This document shows positions 7,818 to 15,095 of a DNA stretch of 17,653 nucleotides, piece by piece. The stretch is from Afipia sp. (GTDB taxonomy: Bacteria > Pseudomonadota > Alphaproteobacteria > Rhizobiales > Xanthobacteraceae): NCBI GenBank assembly GCA_026400415.1, contig JAPLPA010000506.1, positions 1 through 17,653 of the forward strand, in the 5' to 3' direction. Position 1 is the first letter of the stretch. Each line of letters opens with the position of its first letter. The translations under genes and the position numbers were made by a program. A model generated the notes under the pieces. It worked only from the letters and a program-made list of their open reading frames with translations, made no database searches and had not been told where the DNA came from.

Positions 7818-9347
7818 GTGGCGGGACAATTTCCACGCAGCGCCGGACTTGTATCGCTTTCGCGAGCCGGCTTGCGCGTGGGGCTCACTACTTTGCTGTT
7901 AGTCGCCGGTGCCCAATCCGTTCACAACGCGACTGCCGATGGCGACACTCGCGAACTGACCTTTCACCACACCCATTCCGACGAAGACCTCACCGTCACC
8001 TTCAAGCGCAATGGCCGCTACGATGAAGGTGCACTGAAGAAACTCAATCGCTTCCTTCGCGACTGGCGAAGCCAGGACGAAACCACGATGGATCGGCGAT
8101 TGTTCGATATCATCTGGGAGGTCTATCGCGACGTTGACGGCAAACAGCCGATCCAGATCATCTCCGCCTATCGCTCTCCTGCCACCAACGCCATGCTCCG
8201 CCGGCGCTCCTCGGGTGTCGCACGCTTCAGTCAGCATATGCAGGGGCATGCGATGGATTTCTTTATCCCCGGCATTCCGCTTGAACAAATTCGTTTCGCT
8301 GGCCTGCGTCTGCAGCGCGGTGGCGTCGGCTTCTATCCAACTTCTGGGTCGCCTTTCGTCCATCTCGACGTCGGCAGCATTCGCTATTGGCCGCGCATGT
8401 CGCGCGATCAGCTCGTGAAGGTTTTCCCGGACGGACGCACCGTATATTTGCCGTCCGACGGCAAGCCGATGCCCGGATACGAACTGGCGATGGCCGACAT
8501 CGCGAAGCGTGGCGACGGAACAGAGGAACCGGGCAAACCAAGCCTGCTCGCCGGCTTGCTGTTTCATAAACATGCGGACGACGAGGAAGAAGCGGCCCCC
8601 GAACCCGCAAAGCCCGGCCTGAAGGCTAAAACTGCCGCTGCTGTCGAGGCCGTGGTTGCGAAGGCCGAGAAAATTGCCGAAGCGATTCCTCTGCCCCGCT
8701 CAAAACCCGCAGCAGCTGCGGCCTATCAAGTTGCCTCGGTCACCGAGCCACAAACGGTCGCAGTTTCGGGCTCCTCGACGCCTGTTGTCGAACGCAAACC
8801 CAATTCGCCGGTTGACGTAATCAATGCCCGCGGCTTCTGGGACAACGAACAGGTTGTCAAACCCGCAGCGCCCGCGCAGACGGCAACCCAGAATGCACGT
8901 GCCGTTGTGGCATCGGCCGATCCGCGAGAGCCCGCGACTGTCGGAACAAACGTCTCTGACGCGCTCGCCTACGCGCCAGTTCCGTCTCCGATCGATAAAA
9001 GCCGGATCGTTGCATCGGCTGGACCTGTTGAACGCAGCACTATCGCGCCAGATGCGAACGTCAACTTCCCTGCGAAGATGCTTCGCCTTGCTTCTTCAGA
9101 AATGAGCGAACTCTGGTTGCGCGCAATGATTCTGGCACCGAGCGCGAGCCGCTCGCTGTCCGCCGCAATCCTCGGCGATCAGGACATGACCGGGATGCGA
9201 ACGCATTTCGTCAAGCCGAAGATGTCGCTGGCGATGACTTTCTCCAACGATCCGCAGATGGGTCTCATCTGTGAGCGATTCACCGGATCTGCCACGGTGC
9301 TGCTGCAGACCACGTCGTTCGGAATGCGAACCGCCGAACTGCGCTAG
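7818..9347 (+). CDS. DUF882 / MepK (YcbK)-like peptidoglycan endopeptidase, 509 aa
   Basis: Exported zinc peptidase of the DUF882/M15 (LAS) group. E. coli MepK, of this family, cuts the 3-3 cross-links that L,D-transpeptidases make. An N-terminal signal or anchor is visible (AGLRVGLTTLLLVAGAQS). The catalytic domain covers about residues 45-200. Metal ligands are H140 and D147 in SQHMQGHAMDF, and H182 in VHLDVG; the ISAYRSPATN motif (115-124) is also standard. The C-terminal half is a low-complexity Ala/Pro/Lys/Glu region that ends in a short conserved block, an extension typical of Rhizobiales members. The start is GTG at 7818 with a weak GACGGGA site; no ATG lies near. It sits next to the broken L,D-transpeptidase but has its own upstream region after a terminator. 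The specificity is inferred from family and context. Confidence 0.88.
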   Translation: MAGQFPRSAGLVSLSRAGLRVGLTTLLLVAGAQSVHNATADGDTRELTFHHTHSDEDLTVTFKRNGRYDEGALKKLNRFLRDWRSQDETTMDRRLFDIIWEVYRDVDGKQPIQIISAYRSPATNAMLRRRSSGVARFSQHMQGHAMDFFIPGIPLEQIRFAGLRLQRGGVGFYPTSGSPFVHLDVGSIRYWPRMSRDQLVKVFPDGRTVYLPSDGKPMPGYELAMADIAKRGDGTEEPGKPSLLAGLLFHKHADDEEEAAPEPAKPGLKAKTAAAVEAVVAKAEKIAEAIPLPRSKPAAAAAYQVASVTEPQTVAVSGSSTPVVERKPNSPVDVINARGFWDNEQVVKPAAPAQTATQNARAVVASADPREPATVGTNVSDALAYAPVPSPIDKSRIVASAGPVERSTIAPDANVNFPAKMLRLASSEMSELWLRAMILAPSASRSLSAAILGDQDMTGMRTHFVKPKMSLAMTFSNDPQMGLICERFTGSATVLLQTTSFGMRTAELR

Positions 9348-9368
9348 GTACGAACGGCGAAGGCCTGC

Positions 9369-9641
9369 TTAGTTCAGCATGCCCAGCGCTTGCATGTAGG
9401 TTTCCAGGATCGTTTCCTGTTCCTGACGCTCGTTTGCGTCCTGCTTACGCAGTCGTACGATGGTGCGCAGCGCCTTGACGTCGAAACCGTTGCCCTTGGC
9501 TTCGCCATAGACGTCGCGGATATCGTCCGAGATCGTCTTCTTTTCTTCTTCAAGCTTCTCGATGCGCGTGATGATGGCCTTGAGTTGATCTTTCGCGAAA
9601 CGGTGAGCGGTTTCTTCCTTGGCGGCAGCCGCGGTGGCCAT
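9369..9641 (-). CDS. gapR: GapR/DUF2312 nucleoid-associated protein, 90 aa
   Basis: Small, highly charged protein of the DUF2312 (UPF0335) family. The Caulobacter member GapR binds overtwisted AT-rich DNA ahead of replication and transcription machinery. Visible hallmarks are a long coiled-coil helix (RFAKDQLKAIITRIEKLEEEKK), then the signature DVYGEAKGNGFDVKALR and a basic RLRKQDANERQEQE segment, with a short C-terminal helix. Length matches the family. The ATG has AGGAG 6 bases upstream. The gene converges on the DUF882 gene with a 21-base gap and no obvious terminator between them. The DUF1244 gene lies upstream on the same strand but ends in its own terminator. Confidence in the family is very high; the role is by homology. 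Confidence 0.93.
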   Translation of the reverse strand: MATAAAAKEETAHRFAKDQLKAIITRIEKLEEEKKTISDDIRDVYGEAKGNGFDVKALRTIVRLRKQDANERQEQETILETYMQALGMLN

Positions 9642-9774
9642 CGGATACTCCTGAACTTATCGTGAAGCGGATAGACGGCGCGACTGACTGACACGCCGAT
9701 TACAATTCACACTCAAGAGGTGCGTCGTTGAGGTCAAGGCGCCTCCGGCGATCATCCACAGTGACCACAGGACA

Positions 9775-9803
9775 AACAAAAATCGGCGCACAAGCGCCGA
9801 TTT
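9775..9803 (-). terminator. Rho-independent terminator of the DUF1244 gene
   Basis: Read on the minus strand, AAATCGGCGC and GCGCCGATTT (plus-strand 9780-9789 and 9794-9803) form a perfect 10-bp stem with a 4-base loop, followed by TTGTTTG. It lies 24 bases past the DUF1244 stop, so it separates that gene from gapR. Confidence 0.85.
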
Positions 9804-9826
9804 GCCTTGCATGTCTTATTGCAGCG

Positions 9827-10129
9827 TTAGTGTCCGCCGTGGCTCTTTTTGAGCGCCGCAGTTTGCGCGGGCGTCGCCTCGTTTTGATGCGTCGCTTTCC
9901 ACGTCTCGTAGGGCATGCCGTAAACCGCCTCGCGGCTTTCGTCTTTGCTGAGCGCGACGCCCTTTTCGTCGGCGGCGTCCTTGAGCCAGTTCGACAGGCA
10001 GTTGCGGCAGAAACCGGCGAGATTCATCAAGTCGATATTCTGCACATCGGTGCGACCGCGCAGGTGCGCGACGAGGCGGCGAAACACGGCCGCTTCCAGT
10101 TCGATTTGGGTCTTATCGTCAATACTCAT
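9827..10129 (-). CDS. DUF1244 domain protein, 100 aa
   Basis: Short cytoplasmic protein of the DUF1244 family, common in Alphaproteobacteria and with no established function that I know of. The family hallmark is visible: IDLMNLAGFCRNCLSNWL, with Cys41 and Cys44 in a CxxC arrangement that could bind metal or be redox-active, then the conserved ESREAVYGMPYETWK block. The tail is His- and Gly-containing (KKSHGGH). The frame stays open for 28 codons upstream, but the ATG at 10127-10129 begins MSIDDKTQIELEAAVF, where similarity starts, with a GAGAGAA site before it. It is divergent from the DUF1036-pyk pair and followed by a strong terminator before gapR. Confidence 0.88.
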   Translation of the reverse strand: MSIDDKTQIELEAAVFRRLVAHLRGRTDVQNIDLMNLAGFCRNCLSNWLKDAADEKGVALSKDESREAVYGMPYETWKATHQNEATPAQTAALKKSHGGH

Positions 10130-10184
10130 GACTGTTCTCTCGAAGTTGCAGCGACGTCGAATACCGCCTCTAACATGGGATGGC

Positions 10185-10213
10185 GTCACACAATTTGCCA
10201 CATCGTCAGTCAA
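10185..10213 (-). promoter_or_regulatory. Possible promoter for the DUF1244 gene
   Basis: On the minus strand TTGACT (10208-10213) and TGTGAC (10185-10190) are separated by 17 bases, about 55 bases before the start codon. The -35 is good and the -10 is poor, so this is tentative. Confidence 0.3.
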
Positions 10214-10298
10214 ATTCCGTTTAGATGATGCATAACTGGCTCAGATCGAACGATTTCAGTGCGCTTGACCGTTGACACCAACGCCGATGTTACGCGAA

Positions 10299-10315
10299 AT
10301 CAACAATCAGTTGAT
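10299..10315. promoter_or_regulatory. Inverted repeat ATCAAC/GTTGAT before the DUF1036-pyk pair
   Basis: ATCAAC (10299-10304) and GTTGAT (10310-10315) flank AATCA, 13 bases before the DUF1036 start. Overlapping TTGACC and TTGACA boxes (10265-10277) just upstream could be -35 elements, with weak -10 candidates about 17 bases on. The dyad would lie near a transcription start and could be an operator. No binding protein is known. Confidence 0.3.
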
Positions 10316-10328
10316 ATACCTTGATTAA

Positions 10329-10895
10329 ATGACAGCTTTCGATTTCAGCCCCAGCCGCGCATCGTTCCGACGCTTTTTCCTCGCCAGCCTGACAGGCTTC
10401 GTGGCGTTGGTGACGTTATGTACGTGGAGCGACACTGCGGCTGCAGACTTTCGCCTTTGCAACAACACATCGAGCCGCGTCGGAATCGCACTCGGCTACA
10501 AGGACAATGAGGGTTGGGTCACCGAAGGATGGTGGAACGTGTCTTCGCACAGTTGCGAAACTCTTTTGCGTGGAACCCTGGTCGCTCGTTACTATTACAT
10601 CTATGCCATTGACTACGATCGCGGCGGCGAATGGTCCGGACAGGCCTTCATGTGTTCGCGCGACAAGGAATTTACCATCAAGGGCACCGACGATTGTCTG
10701 GCGCGCGGCTTCGATCGCACTGGATACTTTGAAGTCGATACCGGCGAACAACGCGCCTGGACGGTGCAGTTGACTGAAACCGGCGAACAGAACCCAAGGC
10801 AGACGCCGGGGCTTCCGGGATTGCCTAATGCGCCGGGAAACACCCAACCAGGCCCGAACCTTCCTACCGGCGTAGCGCCTGGAAGCAAGCAATGA
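10329..10895 (+). CDS. Secreted DUF1036 domain protein, 188 aa
   Basis: DUF1036 family protein of unknown function. Residues 1-39 are a signal peptide or anchor (SFRRFFLASLTGFVALVTL, then a DTAAAD cleavage region). The mature domain starts FRLCNNTSSRVGIALGY and contains four cysteines (C44, C76, C109, C123), consistent with two disulfides in the periplasm. Aromatic-rich blocks EGWWNV and YYYIYAIDYD are family-typical. The tail from about 153 is Pro/Gly/Asn-rich and likely disordered. No Shine-Dalgarno sequence is seen before the ATG, which is the only plausible start. Its TGA overlaps the pyk ATG (ATGA at 10892-10895), so the two are almost certainly translated from one mRNA. Why a secreted protein is paired with a glycolytic enzyme is not clear. 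Confidence 0.9.
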   Translation: MTAFDFSPSRASFRRFFLASLTGFVALVTLCTWSDTAAADFRLCNNTSSRVGIALGYKDNEGWVTEGWWNVSSHSCETLLRGTLVARYYYIYAIDYDRGGEWSGQAFMCSRDKEFTIKGTDDCLARGFDRTGYFEVDTGEQRAWTVQLTETGEQNPRQTPGLPGLPNAPGNTQPGPNLPTGVAPGSKQ

Positions 10896-12328
10896 GACGG
10901 CTGCGCCGCATCAAGATTCTCGCGACGCTCGGACCGGTTTCGTCGGATAGTGCGACAATTCGCAAATTGTTCGAAGCGGGAGCCGACGTCTTTCGCATCA
11001 ACATGAGTCATACGCCGCACGACAAGATGCGCGAACTAGTAGCGACGATCCGCAATGTCGAAGGCAGCTACGGGCGTCCCATCGGTATTCTCGTCGATCT
11101 GCAGGGGCCAAAACTCCGATTGGGCGCATTCGCGGAAGGCGCGGCTCATGTGACCAATGGCGAAGTGTTTACGCTCGATTCCGATCCGTCACCCGGCAAC
11201 AAGACGCGTGTCCACCTTCCTCACCCCGAAATCCTGCAGGCGTTGCGGCCCGGCCACGCTTTGTTGATAGACGACGGCAAATTACGTCTGATTGCAGAAG
11301 AGACCTCGCCCGAAAGTGCGCGCTTGCGCGTCGTCACGGGCGGCAAGATGTCAGACCGCAAAGGCGTCAGCCTGCCCGACACTGACTTGCCGGTTTCGGC
11401 GATGACAGCGAAAGACCGCATCGATCTGGAAGCGGCACTTGAGACCGGAATCGACTGGATCGCGCTGTCGTTCGTACAACGCGCCGACGACGTGATCGAG
11501 GCCAAGAAACTGGTGCGCGGTCGCGCCGCCGTCATGTCGAAGATCGAAAAACCGCAAGCGATCGATCGGCTCGCCGAAATCATGGAAGCGTCGGACGCCA
11601 TCATGGTTGCGCGCGGCGATCTCGGCGTTGAACTGCCGGCCGAGCGCGTACCCGGTCTTCAGAAGCAGATGACACGCATGACGCGCAAAGCAGGCAAACC
11701 CGTCGTGATCGCAACGCAAATGCTGGAGTCGATGATTACGTCGCCGGTACCGACTCGCGCAGAAGTCTCTGACGTCGCAACCGCAGTCTTTGAAGGCGCT
11801 GATGCCATCATGTTGTCGGCGGAATCGGCTGCAGGGAAGTTTCCCGTTGAGGCGGTACAGACGATGAATCGCATCGGCGAGGAGGTTGAACGCGATCCGA
11901 CCTATCGTAGCGTCATTGCCTCGCAACGACCGGAGCCGGAGGCGACAGCAGGCGATGCGATTGCCGACGCGGCGCGTCAGATCGCAGAGACGCTCGATTT
12001 GTCGGCGATCATTTGCTGGACCGATTCAGGCTCGACCGCGATGCGGGTGGCGCGCGAACGGCCACAGCCGCCCGTGGTCGCGATTACCCCCAACGTCGCC
12101 ACAGGCCGCAAGCTTTCAGCCGTATGGGGTGTTCACTGCGTCATAGCCGAGGATGCTCACGATCAGGATGACATGATCGACCGCGCAGGCCGCATCGCGT
12201 TTCGCGATGGTTTCGCCAAGGCTGGTCAGCGCGTCATCATCGTAGCCGGTGTTCCGCTCGGCACACCTGGCACCACCAATATGGTGCGCATTGCCTATGT
12301 GGGCCCGGACCGCGACGCGGATATTTGA
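10892..12328 (+). CDS. pyk: Pyruvate kinase
   Basis: Cytoplasmic glycolytic enzyme converting phosphoenolpyruvate and ADP to pyruvate and ATP. At 478 aa it has the normal length. The N-terminal barrel begins RRIKILATLGP. The substrate and cation site residues are in FRINMSH (34-40). The catalytic Lys217 and metal ligand Glu219 lie in MSKIEKPQAI, and Asp243 in the MVARGDLGVELP motif. The IATQMLESMI helix and the C-terminal domain, with the SGSTA effector-site-like loop, are complete. The ATG overlaps the stop of the DUF1036 gene by four bases, so pyk appears translationally coupled to it. No strong terminator is visible after the stop, and sorA begins 178 bases downstream with its own ribosome binding site. 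Confidence 0.97.
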   Translation: MRRLRRIKILATLGPVSSDSATIRKLFEAGADVFRINMSHTPHDKMRELVATIRNVEGSYGRPIGILVDLQGPKLRLGAFAEGAAHVTNGEVFTLDSDPSPGNKTRVHLPHPEILQALRPGHALLIDDGKLRLIAEETSPESARLRVVTGGKMSDRKGVSLPDTDLPVSAMTAKDRIDLEAALETGIDWIALSFVQRADDVIEAKKLVRGRAAVMSKIEKPQAIDRLAEIMEASDAIMVARGDLGVELPAERVPGLQKQMTRMTRKAGKPVVIATQMLESMITSPVPTRAEVSDVATAVFEGADAIMLSAESAAGKFPVEAVQTMNRIGEEVERDPTYRSVIASQRPEPEATAGDAIADAARQIAETLDLSAIICWTDSGSTAMRVARERPQPPVVAITPNVATGRKLSAVWGVHCVIAEDAHDQDDMIDRAGRIAFRDGFAKAGQRVIIVAGVPLGTPGTTNMVRIAYVGPDRDADI

Positions 12329-12345
12329 ATTCACCTTCACTTGAA

Positions 12346-12364
12346 CGTTGTGCGTTGCACGTTG
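12346..12364. repeat. Three CGTTG units at 7-bp spacing upstream of sorA
   Basis: CGTTG occurs at 12346-12350, 12353-12357 and 12360-12364, each separated by two bases, giving a 7-bp period between the pyk stop and sorA. It is short and may be chance. Its place in the sorA upstream region makes a regulatory role possible. Confidence 0.35.
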
Positions 12365-12506
12365 CTCACAGAGCGCTTGCGACCTTTCGACGCACGTATC
12401 ATGCTCCCCATTCGATGATCCGCCGCCTGCCCGGTTGCGAATGATCGCATCGACAAGGCGACGTCCAATCGCCGCAAAAATTGCTCGTCTTAAGGGGAGT
12501 TACGTT

Positions 12507-13715
12507 ATGATCGACAGACGGAACCTCGTTAAAAGTTCAGCTGCTTTTCTTGCAACGCTCGGTACTGGTGTTGCAGCCAATCCTCTGCGCGCATTCGCCG
12601 AATCACTGACGCTACCCTTCGACAATGGCGAGCGTCCGCTGGTGCGATATCCGCAAAAGCGGCCGATGATCGGGCTTACCGCGCGACCACCGCAGCTTGA
12701 AACTCCGTTTTCGGTTTTCAACGATGGCGTTATTACTCCGAACGATGCATTTTTCGTGCGCTACCATCTTGCCGGCCTCCCTTACGATCTCGACCCCGAC
12801 ACATTTTCGCTTGAGATCAAAGGAAAGGTCGACAAGCCGTTAAAATTGTCCATGGCGGACATCCGAAAGATGCCGTCGGTCGAAGTCGTTGCGGTCAATC
12901 AATGTTCCGGCAACAGCCGTGGATTGTTCATGCCTCGCGTGGCGGGCGGCCAGCTCGGTAACGGCGCGATGGGTAACGCACGCTGGAAGGGCGTCCCACT
13001 GAAAACAGTTCTCGACAAGGCCGGTGTGCAGTCGGGCGCAAAGCAGGTCGTCTTTAACGGTATGGATGGTCCGGTGGTGGACAAGACACCGGATTTTGCG
13101 AAAGCACTCGACGTTGACCATGCGCGCGACGGTGACGTAATGCTCGCCTATGCGATGAACGGCGAAAATCTTCCCTTCCTCAACGGATTCCCGCTGCGGC
13201 TTGTCGTGCCAGGTTATTACGGCACATATTGGGTCAAGCATCTCAATGAAATCACCGTCATCGACAGCGTCTTCGACAATTTCTGGATGAAGACGGCTTA
13301 TCGAATTCCCGACAACGACTGCAATTGCGTCGAGCCCGGCACCGCACCCAAAGCAACTATCCCGATCAATCGCTTCACTGTTCGCTCTTTCATCACAAAC
13401 GTGGCGGACGGCGCGACAATGAAGGCCGGCAATACCGCGCTGAAGGGAATTGCTTTCGATGGCGGCAAGGGCATCAAGGAAGTTTCGGTGTCCGCCGATG
13501 GAGGCAAGACCTGGATGCCAACACAACTCGGCAAAGATCTCGGGAAGTATTCATTTCGCGAGTGGACCACAAAGGTGAAACTGGCCGCGGGGCCAAGTGA
13601 ATTGAAGGTTCGCGCGACGAGTAACGACGGCAAAACGCAACCAATGGAGTCCTTGTGGAATCCAGCGGGCTACTTGCGAAATGGCGTCGAAACTGTTCGC
13701 GTCACAGCGACCTGA
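12507..13715 (+). CDS. sorA: Sulfite dehydrogenase, molybdenum subunit (SorA-like)
   Basis: Periplasmic molybdopterin oxidoreductase of the sulfite oxidase family, which oxidises sulfite to sulfate and passes electrons to a cytochrome c. The 402-aa protein starts with a twin-arginine-like leader (DRRNLVKSS, cleavage near AFA at about residue 31), fitting Tat export of a cofactor-loaded enzyme. The oxidoreductase molybdopterin domain covers about 65-270, with the Mo-binding Cys133 in VNQCSGNSRG. The C-terminal dimerisation domain (about 285-400) contains the SADGGKTW motif. The frame is open upstream from 12348, but ATG 12507 has AAGGGGAG 7 bases upstream and makes the leader start correctly. 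sorB follows 11 bases after the stop, its ribosome binding site overlapping the stop. The match to the SorAB pair is strong. Confidence 0.93.
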   Translation: MIDRRNLVKSSAAFLATLGTGVAANPLRAFAESLTLPFDNGERPLVRYPQKRPMIGLTARPPQLETPFSVFNDGVITPNDAFFVRYHLAGLPYDLDPDTFSLEIKGKVDKPLKLSMADIRKMPSVEVVAVNQCSGNSRGLFMPRVAGGQLGNGAMGNARWKGVPLKTVLDKAGVQSGAKQVVFNGMDGPVVDKTPDFAKALDVDHARDGDVMLAYAMNGENLPFLNGFPLRLVVPGYYGTYWVKHLNEITVIDSVFDNFWMKTAYRIPDNDCNCVEPGTAPKATIPINRFTVRSFITNVADGATMKAGNTALKGIAFDGGKGIKEVSVSADGGKTWMPTQLGKDLGKYSFREWTTKVKLAAGPSELKVRATSNDGKTQPMESLWNPAGYLRNGVETVRVTAT

Positions 13716-13726
13716 GGAGAGCGATC

Positions 13727-14053
13727 ATGAACCCATCTCGAATTTTTGCGCTTTCGCTCTCGGCTGCTGTTGTTCTCGCGGCTGGGGGGATGTCGAACGT
13801 CAACGCAAAGCCGCTCAGCTATAAAGTTCCCAACGACACCACAATGTTCAAGCCGGGGACAAATCTCGACGTCGTCCAGAACAATTGCGGCGCTTGTCAT
13901 TCCGCCGATTACGTCAAGACGCAGCCGCGTGGCCCGAAATTCAAAAAAGATTTCTGGCAGGCGGAAGTCACCAAGATGATCAAGGTCTACGGCGCACCGA
14001 TCGACGATGCCGACACCGGCAAGATCGTGGACTACCTCACCGAGAATTACTGA
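13727..14053 (+). CDS. sorB: Sulfite dehydrogenase cytochrome c subunit (SorB-like)
   Basis: Small periplasmic c-type cytochrome, 108 aa, the electron-accepting subunit of SorAB. A Sec signal peptide is visible (MNPSRIFALSLSAAVVLAAG, cleavage near VNA at about 27). The haem-binding motif is CGACH (residues 54-58), and Met84 in VTKMIKVYGAP is the probable axial ligand; the ending DTGKIVDYLTENY is typical of this subunit. The ATG at 13727 has GAGGAGAG just upstream, overlapping the sorA TGA, so the two genes are clearly co-translated. A perfect 8-bp hairpin follows the stop. Electrons would pass on to a soluble cytochrome or terminal oxidase encoded elsewhere. Confidence 0.93.
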   Translation: MNPSRIFALSLSAAVVLAAGGMSNVNAKPLSYKVPNDTTMFKPGTNLDVVQNNCGACHSADYVKTQPRGPKFKKDFWQAEVTKMIKVYGAPIDDADTGKIVDYLTENY

Positions 14054-14060
14054 TTTAACG

Positions 14061-14083
14061 GGAGCCGGATAATCTCCGGCTCC
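14061..14083. terminator. Hairpin between convergent sorB and hydrolase genes
   Basis: GGAGCCGG (14061-14068) and CCGGCTCC (14076-14083) form a perfect 8-bp stem with a 7-base loop. It sits 8 bases after the sorB stop and 9 bases from the hydrolase stop, so it may serve both. There is no T-tract on either side, so its strength is uncertain. Confidence 0.6.
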
Positions 14084-14091
14084 TCACGGCT

Positions 14092-14649
14092 CTAGTTCGC
14101 TGCAGCTGCGTTGGTACGAGACGCCTGCGCCATCATCGATTCAATTTCGCTGACAATCAAATCCGGCGCCGCAACCTGCGGCATGTGGCCTACTTGCGGC
14201 AGCACAATCAGCTTGGATTGCGGAACAGCCTCGGCGAAATGCCGCGAATGAATCTTCGGCGATACGGTGTTGTCAGTGTCGCCCGTGAATATGGTGATGG
14301 GCACCTTGATCTGCGGATAGTCCGGCGAGCGCTTCGTCACCTCGGCCTTCAACGTGCGGAGATCCCAGGCGTTATTAAGAAAAACGCGTGGCCGGAGAAC
14401 CAAGCGCACCTGCGTGTCATCCACGAAACCCTCCGGCATCCGCTGCGGCGAGAAAACATACCGCGTACCCGGTTGAACCATAAACGATCCGATCGGCAAT
14501 GTGATTGTGTAGGCGAGCAACGGCCCAAGCACCGGTACAGTCGCAAGTTCGTTGAACTGGCCGACCCCGCCGGGCCACGTGTACAAGACGCGCCAATTCG
14601 GGCATGATCGCCCCGCCCAACGAATGTCCAACGAAGACCGCGCGCGCAA
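14092..14649 (-). CDS. Alpha/beta hydrolase C-terminal fragment
   Basis: The 3' part of the broken gene, with meaningful sequence only from about 14586 downward (YTWPGGVGQFNEL onward). The open frame above that is the out-of-frame reading of the first fragment. It contains the lid region, KVPITIFTGDTDNTVSP with the acidic triad member, and LPQVGHMPQVAAPD with the catalytic His, ending in a normal C-terminus at TAG. There is no ribosome binding site for independent translation at a sensible start. Confidence 0.68.
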   Translation of the reverse strand: MRARSSLDIRWAGRSCPNWRVLYTWPGGVGQFNELATVPVLGPLLAYTITLPIGSFMVQPGTRYVFSPQRMPEGFVDDTQVRLVLRPRVFLNNAWDLRTLKAEVTKRSPDYPQIKVPITIFTGDTDNTVSPKIHSRHFAEAVPQSKLIVLPQVGHMPQVAAPDLIVSEIESMMAQASRTNAAAAN

Positions 14650-15037
14650 TTCCGATTTTGCCGAGCGCTTCGTCGATCATTCGGGCTTGTATTGCCGGGG
14701 TTGAATCTTCAACGCGATCTCGCGTGCTCCAGCCAAGACCTGGCCGATCGATCAGAATGACCCGACGATCCTTTGCGAGCAGATTGCCAAGCGGTCTGCG
14801 CATCGTCTCGAGGCTAGAACTCGCGCCATGCACGAGAACCACGGGAAGCCCCGGTGCGTCTTTCGAGCCAAGTTCGACATAGTGAATCCGGCCGCCAGCA
14901 ACATCGACGAACTTGCCCTGCGGCGGATACATTCGCGAGAGCACAAGTACGCTAACTTGCGTCACCAGCGCCAGCACCACCAGCGTGACCGCAAGACCAG
15001 ACAATATCATTGCGAGAATCCGAAGAAATTTTTGCAC
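14417..15037 (-). CDS. Alpha/beta hydrolase N-terminal fragment
   Basis: The 5' part of the broken gene. An N-terminal hydrophobic segment (about residues 5-35) would anchor it in the inner membrane facing the periplasm. The hydrolase fold then begins at FVDVAGGRIHYVELGS, through LPVVLVHGASSS (65-75), RVILIDRPGLGWS and the nucleophile elbow FVGHSLGGAI (Ser139). After about residue 150 the reading is out of frame and Arg/Cys-rich, to a stop at 14417. The ATG at 15037 begins 58 bases after the TPR gene stop, so it could belong to the rpmJ-TPR transcript. Lacking the acid and His of the triad, it should be inactive. Confidence 0.7.
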   Translation of the reverse strand: MQKFLRILAMILSGLAVTLVVLALVTQVSVLVLSRMYPPQGKFVDVAGGRIHYVELGSKDAPGLPVVLVHGASSSLETMRRPLGNLLAKDRRVILIDRPGLGWSTRDRVEDSTPAIQARMIDEALGKIGIARAVFVGHSLGGAIMPELARLVHVARRGRPVQRTCDCTGAWAVARLHNHIADRIVYGSTGYAVCFLAAADAGGFRG

Positions 15038-15095
15038 AGAGCAACTACGTTTTTGAGCGGGATAGGTTTCGCGCGCGGTCGTGACGCCATCGCGG

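Larger units (their letters stand above)
14092..15037 (-). pseudogene. Frame-disrupted membrane-anchored alpha/beta hydrolase
   Basis: Two overlapping open frames make up one alpha/beta-hydrolase. The first (from ATG 15037) has an N-terminal membrane anchor, the oxyanion motif VLVHGASSS and the nucleophile GHSLGG with Ser139. The second has the acidic residue in FTGDTDNTVSP and the catalytic His in GHMPQ. The frame changes within about 14584-14600. Homologs usually have about 14 more residues between the nucleophile elbow and the TWPGG motif (the strand after the elbow, LVLLAPV-like), and these are missing. A small deletion plus a frame change is therefore the best reading. The triad is split, so no active enzyme is expected unless this is an assembly error. 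Confidence 0.72.

Noticed and set aside
12343..12364. GAAC...CGTT resembling an ECF/EcfG-type promoter before sorA
   Set aside because: The spacing is about 12 bases, while 16-17 is needed.
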